64,000 nt of DNA from Alternaria dauci (lineage: Eukaryota > Ascomycota > Dothideomycetes > Pleosporales > Pleosporaceae), in NCBI RefSeq assembly GCF_042100115.1, contig NC_091272.1:6758001-6822000 (forward strand), given 5' to 3'. The notes below the pieces were generated by a model, which had not been told where the DNA came from, ran no database searches, and saw only the letters and a list, made by a program, of their open reading frames with translations. A program made the position numbers and the translations under genes. This document shows, piece after piece, positions 45,530-57,587 of the stretch (positions are counted from its first letter, which is position 1; every line of letters starts with the position of its first letter).

Positions 45530-46720
45530 AGGAAGTAATTAAAGAAATTAAATTGTGTAAGCTAGGTGTATCTTTCTTATATATAAAAGTTACTAGTAAG
45601 TATAATATTAACTAACGTACGCTCGCTTAAAGACACTAAGGCGTTATAAAGCTACGTAGGGTTAGCTACCTCTCCCTATATCTATAATATAAGATAGAGC
45701 TTATATAATACATTAAGACGCTTACTAAGTAACGTTTACTACCTATAAGGATAATAATATATTAATTTACTTTATCTTTAGCTAGAAAAGAAGTTTTAGA
45801 TAGCTAGGTTATACGCTTTATTAACTAGAACGCCTCTTATCTTATCTTACGCTAATAATAAAGGATAGACTAGTTATACTATAAAGCTAATTTAGGGGAG
45901 AAGTATAGCTTATACTTTAAGCTCTTATATAATAAGATAGAAGAGTATAACGTATAACCTACCTATATATTTAATATAGATAAGAAGGGATTTTAACTTA
46001 AGGAACTTAGAAGATTAAAATAAGTATTTAATAAGGTCCTTTATAGCTAAAAGGGGGTTACTATAATACTTTAAGATAGCTTAATAGAGTAGATAATAGT
46101 CCTAGCTTATATTTATTTAGATAAGTTAGTTTTAAGTCCTTCTCTTATCTATTAGGTAGCTAATAGAGTAGTTTAATTAAGCTAGATAGACGCTATTAAC
46201 TTAGAAAAGTATTTAGTCTTTATTAGTTTATCTCTAACTAGCTAGAGTAATAATAATATTAGGTTAGCTTAGCTTAAGGAGGTTTTTAAATAAGAGACTA
46301 AATAATATACTTTAACTAAGTACTAATTACTACTCCTTAATAGCTATAGATCCTATATAACTATAGATTTTATTAATTATTATAATAATAATAATATCTT
46401 CTTAGCTATATTTCCCCCTTATATAACCTATACGCTTTAACCCCTTAATATTAAGATATTTAAACCCCTTTCTAGTACTTACTTAAACTAGCTGTTAGTG
46501 TATCTTTAGAATAGTTAAGGGTTACTTAATATAGTAAAAGGAGACTTCTTCCTACTCTTTTAGGTAGCTTAGAGTAGTACTTTTAAACCTTAGGCTATCT
46601 AGAAAGCCTTTAAGGTAACTAGGATATAGCTATATAACCCTAAGGTTATACTCTAGAGATTTTAAAAGGAGGTATTAGATTTAGATAAAAGTAGAGCTTC
46701 TATTATAGGTTATAAAGGTT
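45530..46720 (+). pseudogene. Dead pogo/Fot1-type DDE transposase (RIP-degraded)
   Basis: Decoding this AT-rich stretch in essentially one plus-strand frame gives a pogo/Fot1-like transposase interrupted only by RIP-type TAG/TAA stops. Landmarks include a helix-turn-helix N-terminal part, FNIDKKGF near 45969 (first catalytic Asp region, with Glu changed to Lys), and LLLNSYRSYITIDFINY near 46332, where the catalytic Asp now reads Asn through G-to-A. They continue with FLAIFPPYITYTL and a following NIKIFKPLS, the usual third-acidic-residue block. Loss of catalytic residues by transitions shows it is inactive. I could not fix the terminal inverted repeats. It is the first RIP victim right of the gene island. 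Confidence 0.75.
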
Positions 46721-46879
46721 AAATCCTCCTTATATAAGGAAAGCTACTAATAAAGGAAGGAAGGCTAAGTATAGGGTGTACTAAGTTATATAATATACTA
46801 TTACGCTAAGATCTAATATCTAGGATAGTAGAGTATCTTAGGATAGTAGCGCTATTATAACTATCTATAGTAGATAGGA

Positions 46880-49800
46880 TAGTAAGGATAGTAAGACCTA
46901 AGGTAATAGGTATAAGAATATATTAGATCTTATTATTATACTTATTATAGTTAACTTAAATAGTTTATCTCTTATATAGATTATTAACTAGTTATTCTAT
47001 TATTTATAGAATTAGTAGCGATTATCTCTTAGTTATAATAATAACTCTTTTCTACCTAATTATTCTATATCCTACCTTATAGACTATCGCCTAAGCCTAA
47101 CTTACCTTAGTATAGACTAAGCTTAGAGAAGTATAGTAAACCCCTATATAACACTTTAACTACCTTATATATTAGTAGACGTTTAACTAATAGATCTACC
47201 TAATTAAGATTTAATATAGTATCCCTAAGAGTAGTATAGAATAATAGGGCTTAGGGTCTAGGACCCTTAATACTAGCAGCTATACTAGTTAACAACAAGA
47301 TACTTAATACATCTAACTTAGACTTAGAGGAGAACCCTAGTAATAGAGAGCTATAAAATCTTAGGTAATAGGCCCTTATTTAGGCTTAGTAGATAGCTAA
47401 GATATAGAATATAATTAATTAGCTTATAAGCTAGCTAATAGCTACCCTTAATAAATAACCTATTTCTACTAAGAAACCTAAGATAGCGTTACTAGAGAAA
47501 TACGGTAGAGAATAAGAAAAACTATAAGTATTTCTTACTAATATCAACCTATACTATAAGTATAATAAGGTACCTAATAACTAGGAAAAGATCCTTATAG
47601 CTAGTATATATATAAAGGATAAGGCTTCTAATTAGATATAACCCTATATAGATGACTACCTACTAGACGCAGAATATATAGGTACTAAAGAAGGAACCTA
47701 TACCTTATTTATAAGTTAGATAGAGTTTAAATAAGAGATAGGACATATCTTTAGAGAAGTAGACGCTTAGAACTAGGTAGAGAAGAAGATTACTCGCCTA
47801 AGGTAGACTACGTTAGTATTAGTATATATAGCGGAATTTAAGTAACTATAAGTATAGATTAATTAGGATAATATAGTACTTTAAATAGTATTTAAAGTAG
47901 GCCTTAAAGAAAATATTAAGGATAGCCTTATATACTATAATAAGCCTAGAATACTATACACTCTAATTAAGCTAGCTATACGTATAGATAATAGGCTTTA
48001 GGAATAAAATAACTAGAAGAAATACTTCTAACCTAACCTACTAAATATAAAGAGGTAACGTAGAAGGTATAACAGAGATAGTAACGCTATTATAACTAGT
48101 AAGGTATAAGAAAAAGCTAAAGATAAAAGGACCTAAGGATAGAGATAGGATAGTCTCTCTAAGGAAGAACACTAGAAGTATTATAATAATAAAGTATATC
48201 TCTAATATAGTAAAGTAGGACACTTCGCCTAAGACTATAAGGAAGATTAGGTTAAATAGGTAGCTATTAAGATTAGGATAATTAGATAAGGTATACTATA
48301 CCTAACTTAGATAGAGCTAGATAATAACCTAAGTAACCTAGACCTTTATAAAGAAGTAAGGTTAGCTAATAAGGAAGCTTTTATAATTATCCTATAAATT
48401 AAGATAAGTAATAAGGTATTAGCTATAGATAAGCTAAAGGCGAAGGACTAAAAAGTTAAGGGTAAAGATATCCTAGAACGTCTAGCTAATTAGTAGTGTT
48501 AGATTTATAGAGACGCTACACACTATACTAATAACTATAGGATTTAAAGGCGAATTATAATTACTAGTAAGAATACTAAGGTAATAGGGTACTAGGTAGT
48601 AACCTAATAACCCTACTTTAAAGACTTAGAAGTTAAGGGTAGGGCCTAAGAAACATCTAAAGAAGAGGAAGATACTAAGGAATATAAGAAAATGTATTAG
48701 TATAACTATAAGATTAATTACTAGTTCTATAAGGAAGATAAGGAGAAGTATAGGATAGACTAAGATTAGTACTATTATCTAAGTCTCTAGGTAGATAAAT
48801 ATCTAGCTAATAACTACTATATCTATAAACTAGAGAAAGTAGAAATATACGAATAACTCCTTTAGACGTAATATAGGAATAGATATAACTTCTATTATAA
48901 GTAGCTTAAGGAAGTATATAAGGTAGATAACTATTACTATTATACCCTAGTATTAAATATCTATAAAGTTATAGACTATAAGATTTATAAAGCTAAGAAG
49001 GCTTAACTAAGGAAGAGAATTACTAGGGAGGAGATTCCTTATTAGAATATTTATTAGAGCTTCTATTATAATAATAGGTGCTTAACGCACTATAGCTTAA
49101 AGAATAATATAGGCTACTTTCCTAAGTATAGGAAAGGTAAGTAGTTAAAAAACTAGGATACTATTAGGGATAGGGTTACACTAATAAAGGTATACCTAAA
49201 AGGACCCTTAGGAAGGTACAGGATACTAATAGTTAGGTGAAGTAGCTACTTATAACTATATCTATACTAGGTTAAGATATCTAGGCGCTTGTAGATAGCG
49301 GGGCTATAAGGATAATAATCTTACCTAGAGTAGTAGAGAAGTATAGGATACCTTACTAGGTTAAGAAAAAACTAGTACTAGTAGTGCTAGCTAATAAAAA
49401 ACCTATAGAATATAGAGGTGGTATAATAAGGTTAGAGACAAAACTAATAAAGCTATAGATAGTAGGTATTAAGTGCCTTATAAATATTAAAATTATAGAT
49501 CTAGGAGGACTAGATATATTAATAGGTTATAACTAGCTAGATGCCTATAACCCCGCTATTAATTAGTAAATATAGATAATACTTAGAAGAGAACCTATAT
49601 ATAAGGTTACTAGAGTATATAGAAGAGTAAGCCTAAAGGACTAGAGCTTAACCTAGGATAGGAGGTTTAGTAAGATCTCGCCTTATAAGATTATAAGAAT
49701 CTATAAGAAGGACCCTTAAAGAGTAGGAGTTATATAGATAAGATAAGTTATAACTATAAAGGAAGGACCCTTACTACTAGAGATACTAAGAGAGTATTAG

Positions 49801-50891
49801 ACTAATAAGTTTAGAGAACTCTTTAAGGAAAATAAAGCTATAGATTTAGTAGACTATTAGGATTAGGATTATAAGATTATCTTAGATAAAGGGGTAAAGT
49901 TAAGCCTAAGACTAATGTATCCTATATCGCCTAAGTATAATGCTAAGCTAAGGGATTATATCTAGAAGAATCTAAAGAAGGGATTTATCTAACTAGGATT
50001 AGGCCTAATAGCCTTACCTATCTTATTTATAAAGAAGCCTAATAGGAAGTAGTAACTATATATTAACTTCTATAAGTTAAATAGCGTTACTTAGAAGAAC
50101 TAATATCCCTTACTACTAATTACAGAGCTTATAGATTAACTCTAAGGAGCTAAGTAGTTTATAAAGTTTAACGTTTAGGAAGGATTTTACTAAATTAGGA
50201 TTAAGGAAGGATATAAATAGATAATAGCTTTTAAGATAAAATATAGACTATTTAAATATATAGTAATACCTTTTAGGTTAATAAATACCCTAGTAATATT
50301 TTAGTTAGTTATTAATAACGCGCTCTATAAGTACTTTAGAATCTTTATTATAGTATATATTAATAATATACTAGTATATACTAGTAGGACGCTAGAAGAA
50401 TATATAGAGTATATTAAGAAAGTGCTAAGGAAGTTTAAGGAATATAAGCTATACCTATAGCTAAGGAAGTACGAATTCTATATAAAGGAAATAGAATACC
50501 TAGGCTTTATAATATCTATAGAGGGAGTAAAGATAAACCTAAAGAAGATAGTAGCTATATAGGAGTAGCTAACGCCTAAAATAATTAAGGATATATAATC
50601 CTTCCTAGGATTTACTAACTACTATTAGAAGTTTATTAAAGATTACTTAAAGATTACTATACCCCTCTCTAAGATTATAAAGAAAGAAATTAGTTTTAAA
50701 TAGAATAAGGAATATTAGGAAGCTTTTAATTAAATTAAGTAGATATTCCTTAAAGTACCTATACTAGAGATATATAACTTAAAATAAGAGACGTAAGTTA
50801 AGACTAATACGTTAGATTATATACTTAGAGCTATATTATTATAGTAGTACTTAGATAAGAAGTAGAGACTAGTATTCTACTACTTAAGGAA
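46880..50891 (+). mobile_element. Dead gypsy element, first part (LTR end, gag, pol to RT/RNase H)
   Basis: RIP-degraded relative of the complete element at 50892-58063, aligned to it over the LTR 3' part, the leader, gag and pol up to the RNase H start. The LTR 3' end is at about 47153 (ending in tataaca, where the intact LTR ends gtgtaaca); upstream of about 46880 the LTR no longer matches, so it is a different LTR subtype. Differences are almost all C-to-T and G-to-A. The coding region starts near 47210 and is full of TAG/TAA. The Gag-Pol slippery run aaaaaac is retained at 49147-49153. The sequence is cut at 50891 by insertion of the younger element and resumes at 58064. Confidence 0.85.
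50887..50891. repeat. Target-site duplication, left copy (AGGAA)
   Basis: Five bases aggaa immediately before the 5' LTR; the same five follow the 3' LTR at 58064-58068. This is the expected 5-bp duplication of gypsy integration. Confidence 0.9.
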
Positions 50892-51367
50892 TGTTACAAG
50901 GTAACAAGGAATTGCTTCCCTTTCATACAGGTCGCATGAAGGAAGACCATCAGGCGGACACGATGGACGAAAGTAGATCTAGGGCGGGGCCCAGATCACG
51001 TGAAAGGAATAGCATCCCGCCAAGACCTAGCCTCCGGGAGGCCAGTAAGGATCGGGAGGTCACGGCCCTCCCAGGCCTCCCTCTTAGAAGGGAGGGCAAG
51101 GAGGACAGGACCTATAGCAATAGGTATAAGAATGTGTTAGATCTCATTATTACACTCGTTGTAGTCAACTCAAATAGTTCATCTCTTACACAGATTGTCA
51201 ACTAGTTATTCTATCGTTTATAGAATTGGTATTATTTATCCTTTAGTTACAACGATAACTCTTTTCCACCTGATCATTCCATACGATACCTCACAGACTA
51301 CCGCTTTAGTCTACCTCGCCTTAGTACGGACCGAGCCTAGAGAAGTATAGCCTAACCCCGTGTAACA
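50892..51367 (+). repeat. 5' LTR (476 bp)
   Basis: Begins tgttac and ends gtaaca (6-bp terminal inverted repeat with TG...CA ends). It differs from the 3' LTR at 16 positions: 15 transitions and 1 transversion (A/C near the 3' end). A GC-rich hairpin with cctccct and agggagg arms lies at about 51076-51096. The sequence after the LTR (ctttgaccacc...) does not clearly match a tRNA 3' end that I recognise. Confidence 0.95.
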
Positions 51368-51430
51368 CTTTGACCACCTTGGATATCAGTGGACGTTTAA
51401 CCAACAGGACAGCCCGATTAAGATTCAACA

Positions 51431-53371
51431 ATGGCTCATCAGGGAAACGCGCAGAACAACAGGGCTCAGGGTCAGGGACCCTCGACGCCAGCACGCCCTA
51501 CCCCAGAAAATGATGAGATGCTGGAAGCATCCGATGACGAGGGAGAGAACCCTAACGTCACCGAGCTCAGGAATCTTAGGCAACACACAACCACGCAGGC
51601 TCAGCAGATTACTGAGATGCAGGCAATAATCAATCAGCTTGCAGGGCAACTGATGATGACCCCTAACGAACGACCCGTTGCTACAAAGAAACCCAAGATA
51701 GCGTCACCAGAGAAATACGGTGGAGAACGAGAAAAGCTACGAGTATTTCTCACCAACATCGACCTGTACTGCGAGTATAACGAGGTACCCAACGACCAGG
51801 AAAAGATCCTCATAGCCAGTACATACATGAAGGATAAGGCTTCTAATTGGATGCAACCCTATATGGACGACTATCTGCTGGATGCAGAACACATGGGCAC
51901 CAAAGAAGGAACCCGTACCTTGTTCGCAAGTTGGACAGAGTTTAAGCAAGAGATAGGACGCATCTTCGGAGAAGTAGACGCTCAGAACCAGGCAGAGAAG
52001 AAGATCACTCGCCTGAGGCAGACCTCGTCAGTATCAGCATACACGGCGGAATTCAAGCAACTACAAGCACGGATCGATTGGGATGATGCGGCACTTCGAA
52101 CGGTATTCGAAGCAGGCCTCAAAGAGAATGTCAAGGACGGCCTTGTACACCACGATAAGCCCGGGACACTACACGCTCTGATTGAGCTAGCCACGCGTAT
52201 CGACAACAGGTTGTGGGAACGAAACGATCAGAAGAAATACTTCCGACCCAACCTGCCCAACATGAAGAAACAGCGTGGTAGATTCGACAGGGATGGCGAC
52301 GCCATCATGACCGGCAAGGTACAAGAGAAGGCCAAAGACAAGAAAACCCGAGGAGGTAAAAGACACGACGGTCTCTCCAAGGAAGAACGCCAGCGGCGTT
52401 ACGACAACAAAGCATGTCTCCGATGCGGGAAGACAGGACACTTCGCTAGGGATTGCGAAGAAGAACAAGTCAAACAGGCAGCTATCAAGATCCGGATGAT
52501 CAGACAAGGCACGCCTTACCCGGCCGGGATAGAGCCGGATGACAACCTAAGCGACTTAGACCTATACGAGGAGGCACGCTTGGAGGATAAGGAAGGCTAC
52601 GAAATCGTCCCAAGAGTTAAACCGGACAACGAAGTTCTCACCATGGGCCAGCCAAAGAAGACTGACTGGAAGGTCAAAGGCACCATCGTGATGGAACGAT
52701 TAGCCAACAACCAATGTTGGGTATGTGGTAACAAGACACACTACGCCGACGAATGCACGGTTCGCGAACGAATCATGATTACCGGCCCGAATGCCGAAGA
52801 AATTGGGTATCAGGCGATACACCAACAACCCTACTTCGATGATCCAATGGCTGAGGTCGAGGACCAAGAAGCCCACGAAGTAGAAGATACCAAGGATCAC
52901 AAGGATTTGTGTTGGTATGACTGCAAGATAAATTGCGAGTTCCATAAGCAAGATAAGGAGGATTGCAGGACAGACCAGGACCGGTGCTGCCACCTGAACC
53001 TCTGGGCAGACGAATGTCTAGCAGACATCTGCCATCTACACGAACCAGAGAAAGTGGAGATCCACTACAGACTTCTATAGATGCAATGCAGGAACGGGTG
53101 TGACTTCCATCGCAAGCAGCTCAAGGAAGCACACAAGGTGGATGACTATTACCATCGCACCCTATTATCAAACATCTGCGAGGTAGTAGATTGTGAGATT
53201 CACGAGGCCAAGAAGGCTCAACCAAGGAAGAGGATCACCAGGGAGGAGATACCTCACCAGAACATTCATTAGAGCTTCTGTTACGACGACAGGTGCTTGA
53301 CGCACTACAGCTCAAAGAATGACACAGGCTACTTTCCTAAGTACAGGAAAGGTAAGCAGTCAAAAAACTAG
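51431..53371 (+). pseudogene. Gypsy Gag (CCHC plus CX3-4CX2H array), two internal stops
   Basis: Gag coats the retrotransposon RNA and forms the particle. The uninterrupted part from ATG 51431 ends at TAG 53078-53080 (549 aa), but the same frame goes on with coherent sequence to TAG 53369-53371, with a second stop at 53270-53272; both internal stops are CAG-to-TAG type. The retrotransposon gag domain spans about residues 95-265 (FLTNIDLYCEYNEVP ... YTAEFKQLQ). Two CCHC-type zinc knuckles, CLRCGKTGHFARDC (residue 329) and CWVCGNKTHYADEC (429), follow. Five CX3-4CX2H motifs then come at 52922, 53015, 53087, 53177 and 53279, the last three beyond the stops. This shows that the full Gag was about 646 aa. 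The terminal TAG directly follows a slippery heptamer and is probably the natural Gag stop. Confidence 0.8.
53362..53368 (+). promoter_or_regulatory. Candidate -1 ribosomal frameshift site, A AAA AAC
   Basis: The heptamer aaaaaac lies exactly in the X XXY YYZ register of the gag frame (codons 53363-53365 and 53366-53368), one codon before the gag TAG. The pol frame is the -1 frame and is open from 53356, so slippage here would produce Gag-Pol. The same run is present in the RIP-degraded copy at 49147-49153. A downstream RNA structure was not tested. Confidence 0.65.
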
Positions 53372-56300
53372 GATGCCGCCAGGGACAGGGTCACGCTGGT
53401 GAAGGCAGTCCTAAAACGACCCTTAGGAAGGTGCAGGATACCGATGGTCGGGTGAAGCAGCTGCTCACGACCGTATCTGTACAGGGACGAAACATCGAGG
53501 CGCTCGTAGATAGCGGGGCCGCACGGACGATGATCTCACCCAGAGTGGTGGAGAAACACGAACTACCCTACCGGGTTAAGAAGAACCCAGTATCGGTACT
53601 GTTAGCCGACGAGAAACCCATGGAATATGGAAACGGCATGATACGGATGGAAACTGAATCAACAAAGCTACGGATAGCTGGCATAGAGTGCCAAATGAAT
53701 ATCGACATAATGGAACTAGGAGGACTAGACATGTTGATTGGTTATGACTGGCTAGATGCCCATAACCCCGCCATCGACTGGCGAATGAAGACGATACTCA
53801 GAAGAGAACCTGTGCACAAGGTTGCTAGAGTACGCCAAAGAGTGAGCCCGAAGGACCAGAGCTCAACCCAGGACGGGAGGTTCGGCAAGATCTCGCCTCA
53901 TAAGATCATGAGAATCTATGAGAAGGACCCTCAAAGAGTAGGAGTCATATGGATAAGACGAGTCGCGACCACGAAGGAAGGACCCTTACCACTAGAGATA
54001 CCAAGAGAGTATCAGACCGACGAGTTTAGAGAACTCTTCGAGGAAAACGAAGCCACGGATTTGGCAGACCATCAGGATTGGGATCACGAGATCATCCTAG
54101 ATGAAGGGGCAAAGTTAAGCCCAGGACCTATGTATCCCATATCGCCCGAGCACGATGCTGAGCTAAGGGAGTACATCCAGAAGAATCTGAAGAAGGGATT
54201 TATCCGACCGGGATCAGGCCCAATGGCCTCACCCATCTTGTTCGTAAAGAAGCCTAACGGGAAGTGGCGACTATGTGTCGACTTCCGAAGGTTGAACAGC
54301 GTTACTCGGAAGAACCGATATCCCTTACCACTAATAACCGAGCTCATGGATCGACTCCAGGGAGCCAAGTGGTTTACGAAGTTCGACGTTCGGGAAGGAT
54401 TTCACCGAATCAGGATCAAGGAAGGACACGAATGGATGACAGCGTTCAAAACGAAATATGGACTGTTCGAGTACACAGTAATGCCTTTTGGGTTAACGAA
54501 TGCCCCGGCAACGTTTCAGTCAGTCATCAACAACGCTCTTCACGAGTACCTTGGAATCTTCGTCACAGCGTACATCGACGATGTGCTGGTATACTCCAGC
54601 GGGACGCTAGAAGAACATGTGGAACATGTCAAGAAAGTGCTCAGGAAGCTTAAGGAATACAAGCTGTACCTGCAGCCGGGGAAGTGCGAATTCCACACGA
54701 AGGAAACGGAATACCTAGGCTTCATAATATCCACAGAGGGGGTGAAGATGAACCCAAAGAAGACAGCGGCTGTACAGGAGTGGCCAACGCCCAAAACAGT
54801 CAAGGACGTGCAATCCTTCCTAGGATTTGCCAACTACTACCGGAAGTTCATCAAGGATTACTCAAAGATCACAACACCTCTCTCCGAGATCACGAAAAAG
54901 GAAGTTAGTTTCAAATGGAACGAGGAACATCAGGAGGCTTTTGATCGAATCAAGCAGATATTCCTTGAGGCACCAGTACTAGAGATATACGACCCAAAGC
55001 GAGAGACGCGAGTCGAGACCGACGCGTCAGATTATGCACTCGGAGCTGTATTGTCGCAGCAGTGCCCAGACAAAAAGTGGAGACCAGTGTTCTACCACTC
55101 AAGAAAGTTCTCTGGAGCAGAACTAAACTACGACGTTCACGATAAGGAGCTACTAGGAGTAGTCGATGCCTTTGAACAGTGGGAAGTCTATTTGCTAGGA
55201 CTACCACACCAGATCGAGGTTTTTACCGATCACCAGAACTTGGCAGGTTTCATGACAACGAAGAAACTCAACCGACGACAAGTCCGATGGGCTGAGATGC
55301 TAGCTCAGTTCGACTTCAAGATAACTCACCGCGCTGGAACGCTCAACAGAGCTGCGGATGCTTTAAGCAGGAGATCCGACTTACGCGAGGAAAATCATAA
55401 GGAACCACATAACGCCATGTTCAAGAAGATGCCTGATGGCACACTACGTTACAACCAGCCGGAACTAGCTAAGATAGCTAAGGTGGCCGAGCGGGTAGAA
55501 ACACTTCAGCAGCAGTGGCAGCAGAGAGCGGCCAGCTGGCAGTTCGAGCCTGACGAGAACGGCTCCAACGAACTGTTACAAGACAAGCGAGAGTACCGAG
55601 ATATGATTCGAAGCGATCGAACATATGTACCCCCACACATGAGATCGAGTCTCATTAAGGAACTGCATAAGTCCCCAGAGTATGGACATGCATCGCTAGA
55701 AGAAATAGTCAGGCGACTATTAAAGGTGTTTGCGATACCACGCTTGCGAGCGAAGGTGCAGGACGTCCTAGGCAACTGTTTAGCTTGTCATTAGAACAAA
55801 CCTAAGAGACATAAGCCCTATGGCCTGTTACAACCCTTACCGCTACTAACGAGACTATGGAGCAGCGTAACAATGGACTTTATAGTGAAGCTCCCGAAGT
55901 CGTTAGAACCAGGATCCGGAAGATTATGCGACACAGTCCTAGTCATCGTGTGTCGTCACACGAAAGGAGCAAAATTTGTGCCCACAGAAGAAACCATTAC
56001 GGCAGAAGAATGCGCGTATGAGGTCAGCAAGGCACTTATGTCAGAACATAGGATACCTAAAGAATTCATCACTGATCGTGATAAACTGTTCACTTCCAAG
56101 TATTGGAACACATTCCTAGCAAAGTTAGGTGTGAAGAAGAAGCTATCGACTAGCTTCCACCCCGAAACAGATAGCCAGACAGAACGAACGAACCAGACAC
56201 TGGAACAGTATCTAAGGATGTACGCCAACAAGCTGCAAGACAACTAGGTTGAACTCTTGCCGACAGCACAATTAGCCTACAATAGTACTAGGTCTGCGAC

Positions 56301-57076
56301 GACTAAGTACTCGCCACACTATGCGAACTACGGATATGAGCCGATTGCTCATCGAGATCCGAAAGATATAGAGAGTATCGCAGTAGGTGCAGACGACAAA
56401 GCCCGCTTGATGCGAGAACTGCACGACGAATTGAGCAAGAACATCGCTCACAGGAACCTCACAACAGCCAAAGCGGCTAATAAGCAAAGGATTAAGGGAC
56501 CAACCTTTAAGAAGGGGGACAAAGTTTTCCTGTCACGACAGAACTTGAAAACTAAGCGACCAAGCAAGAAACTGGACAACCTCCGAGTAGGACCATTCGA
56601 AGTTCTAGAAGAAATGGGCAACGTAAATTACAAACTCCAACTCCCACTAGGCATGCGCATCCACCCTGTCTTTCACAAGAAACTCCTGGAAAGAGCACCT
56701 CCAGATGCCGAGCTAGCTACCGACATAGAGCTCGAGGACGATGAATACGAGGTCGAAGAAATCAGGGACCTGCGGAAAATCGGTCGTCAGTGGAAATACT
56801 TAGTCAAGTGGCTAGGATGGCCAGAGAGCCAGAACACTTGGGAACCAAAAGAAAATTTGACGAACTGCAAGTCACAGGTACGTGAGTACCATCGGAGACA
56901 CCCAGAGAAGGGAGGAGCGGATCCTCCAGGGAAGAAAAGAATTCAGAAAAAGGATCGAAAGAAGCGTCATCCTGCAACCAGCCCAAGTCAGTCGACAGTC
57001 CGGGTAGCGATGGTTCAGTTGGTTGAAAGTCCGTACCAGGGGCAGAGTTCCCCTCAGCTTGCTCTTTCGCGCGATC

Positions 57077-57352
57077 CTAAAGACTCAAAATGGCGTGATC
57101 TCGATCAGCGAATGCTCGCTCTCGCGCCTCAGTCTCTGCCACTTCCAGCCGAAGTCGAGCGACCTCGGCCTCAGCTCGAAGAAGCGCCAAGCGCTTCTCG
57201 CGCTTTTCAGCCTCAACCTTCTCCCACTCTTCCTCAGTCACAAATAAGCTACACTCAGCTTTCACCGAAATACAGCCCGCACACTGCCCAGAGGCAGTGT
57301 CCACAAAACAACGAAGATTCTTCTCCTCACACCGCTTGCAACAAAAGGTCAT
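57077..57352 (-). CDS. Antisense Cys-rich/coiled-coil ORF inside the gypsy element
   Basis: A 91-aa frame on the strand opposite to gag-pol, overlapping the low-complexity tail of Pol. The first ATG (57352) is preceded in frame by TAA, so the start is well defined. Residues 4-33 carry CCKRC, then LRCFVD, then CAGC and a last Cys in AECSLF, a possible small zinc-binding module. Residues about 38-85 are Glu/Lys/Arg/Ala-rich with heptad-like leucines (EEEWEKVEAEKREKRLALL, then RLRLEVAETEARERAF), predicting a coiled coil. The corresponding region of the RIP-degraded relative (about 60050-60279, minus strand) still reads as the same protein with RIP stops. The arrangement recalls antisense frames of other fungal gypsy elements; its function, possibly copy control or particle accessory, is unknown. 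Confidence 0.6.
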   Translation of the reverse strand: MTFCCKRCEEKNLRCFVDTASGQCAGCISVKAECSLFVTEEEWEKVEAEKREKRLALLRAEAEVARLRLEVAETEARERAFADRDHAILSL

Positions 57353-57573
57353 CTCGTTCCCTTGTTAGCGGATACGGTCAGCACGAGCCTGGCGCTGTTA
57401 AGTCGAGTTCTAGGTACGGACGCGTCGAGAAGTCTGAACCTTAGGCATAGTCAGGGAAAGTGAGGAAAGGAGGAAAGAGAGGATACGACACCACCAGAGT
57501 AGCTATACCTCCACCACCGCCGCCGGACTAGGCGCAGGAAAACGATAATCCAGGGTATCGAGACGATACGCCT

Positions 57574-57584
57574 AAGAGGGGGGG
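57574..57584 (+). other. Polypurine tract of the gypsy element
   Basis: aagaggggggg, three bases before the 3' LTR, is in the position of the plus-strand primer for reverse transcription. Confidence 0.8.
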
Positions 57585-57587
57585 TAA

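Larger units (their letters stand above)
53356..57444 (+). pseudogene. Gypsy Pol (protease-RT-RNase H-integrase-chromodomain), two internal stops
   Basis: The pol frame, open from 53356 in -1 relation to gag, runs to TAA/TAG at 57442-57444 with only two interruptions, TAG 55792-55794 and TAG 56245-56247, both one C-to-T or G-to-A step from CAG or TGG. Domains: aspartic protease with ALVDSGAARTMIS near 53500; reverse transcriptase with the catalytic YIDDVLVYS at 54571; RNase H starting with VETDASDYALGAV near 55015. These are followed by integrase, with the His-Cys zinc part just before the first stop (HKSPEYGH ... CLACH), the core MDFIVKLPKS near 55873, FITDRDKLFTS and a downstream Glu region (HPETDSQTERTNQTLEQY). 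A chromodomain sits at about 56745-56905 (WKYLVKWLGWPESQNTWEP). The remaining 170 residues are Pro/Gln/Ser-rich. Apart from the stops the catalytic residues look intact. Confidence 0.88.

Noticed and set aside
48041..48223. 60-aa hydrophobic minus-strand frame in the dead gypsy element
   Set aside because: Hydrophobic Ile/Leu/Phe/Tyr composition is an artefact of AT-rich RIP DNA opposite the gag region.
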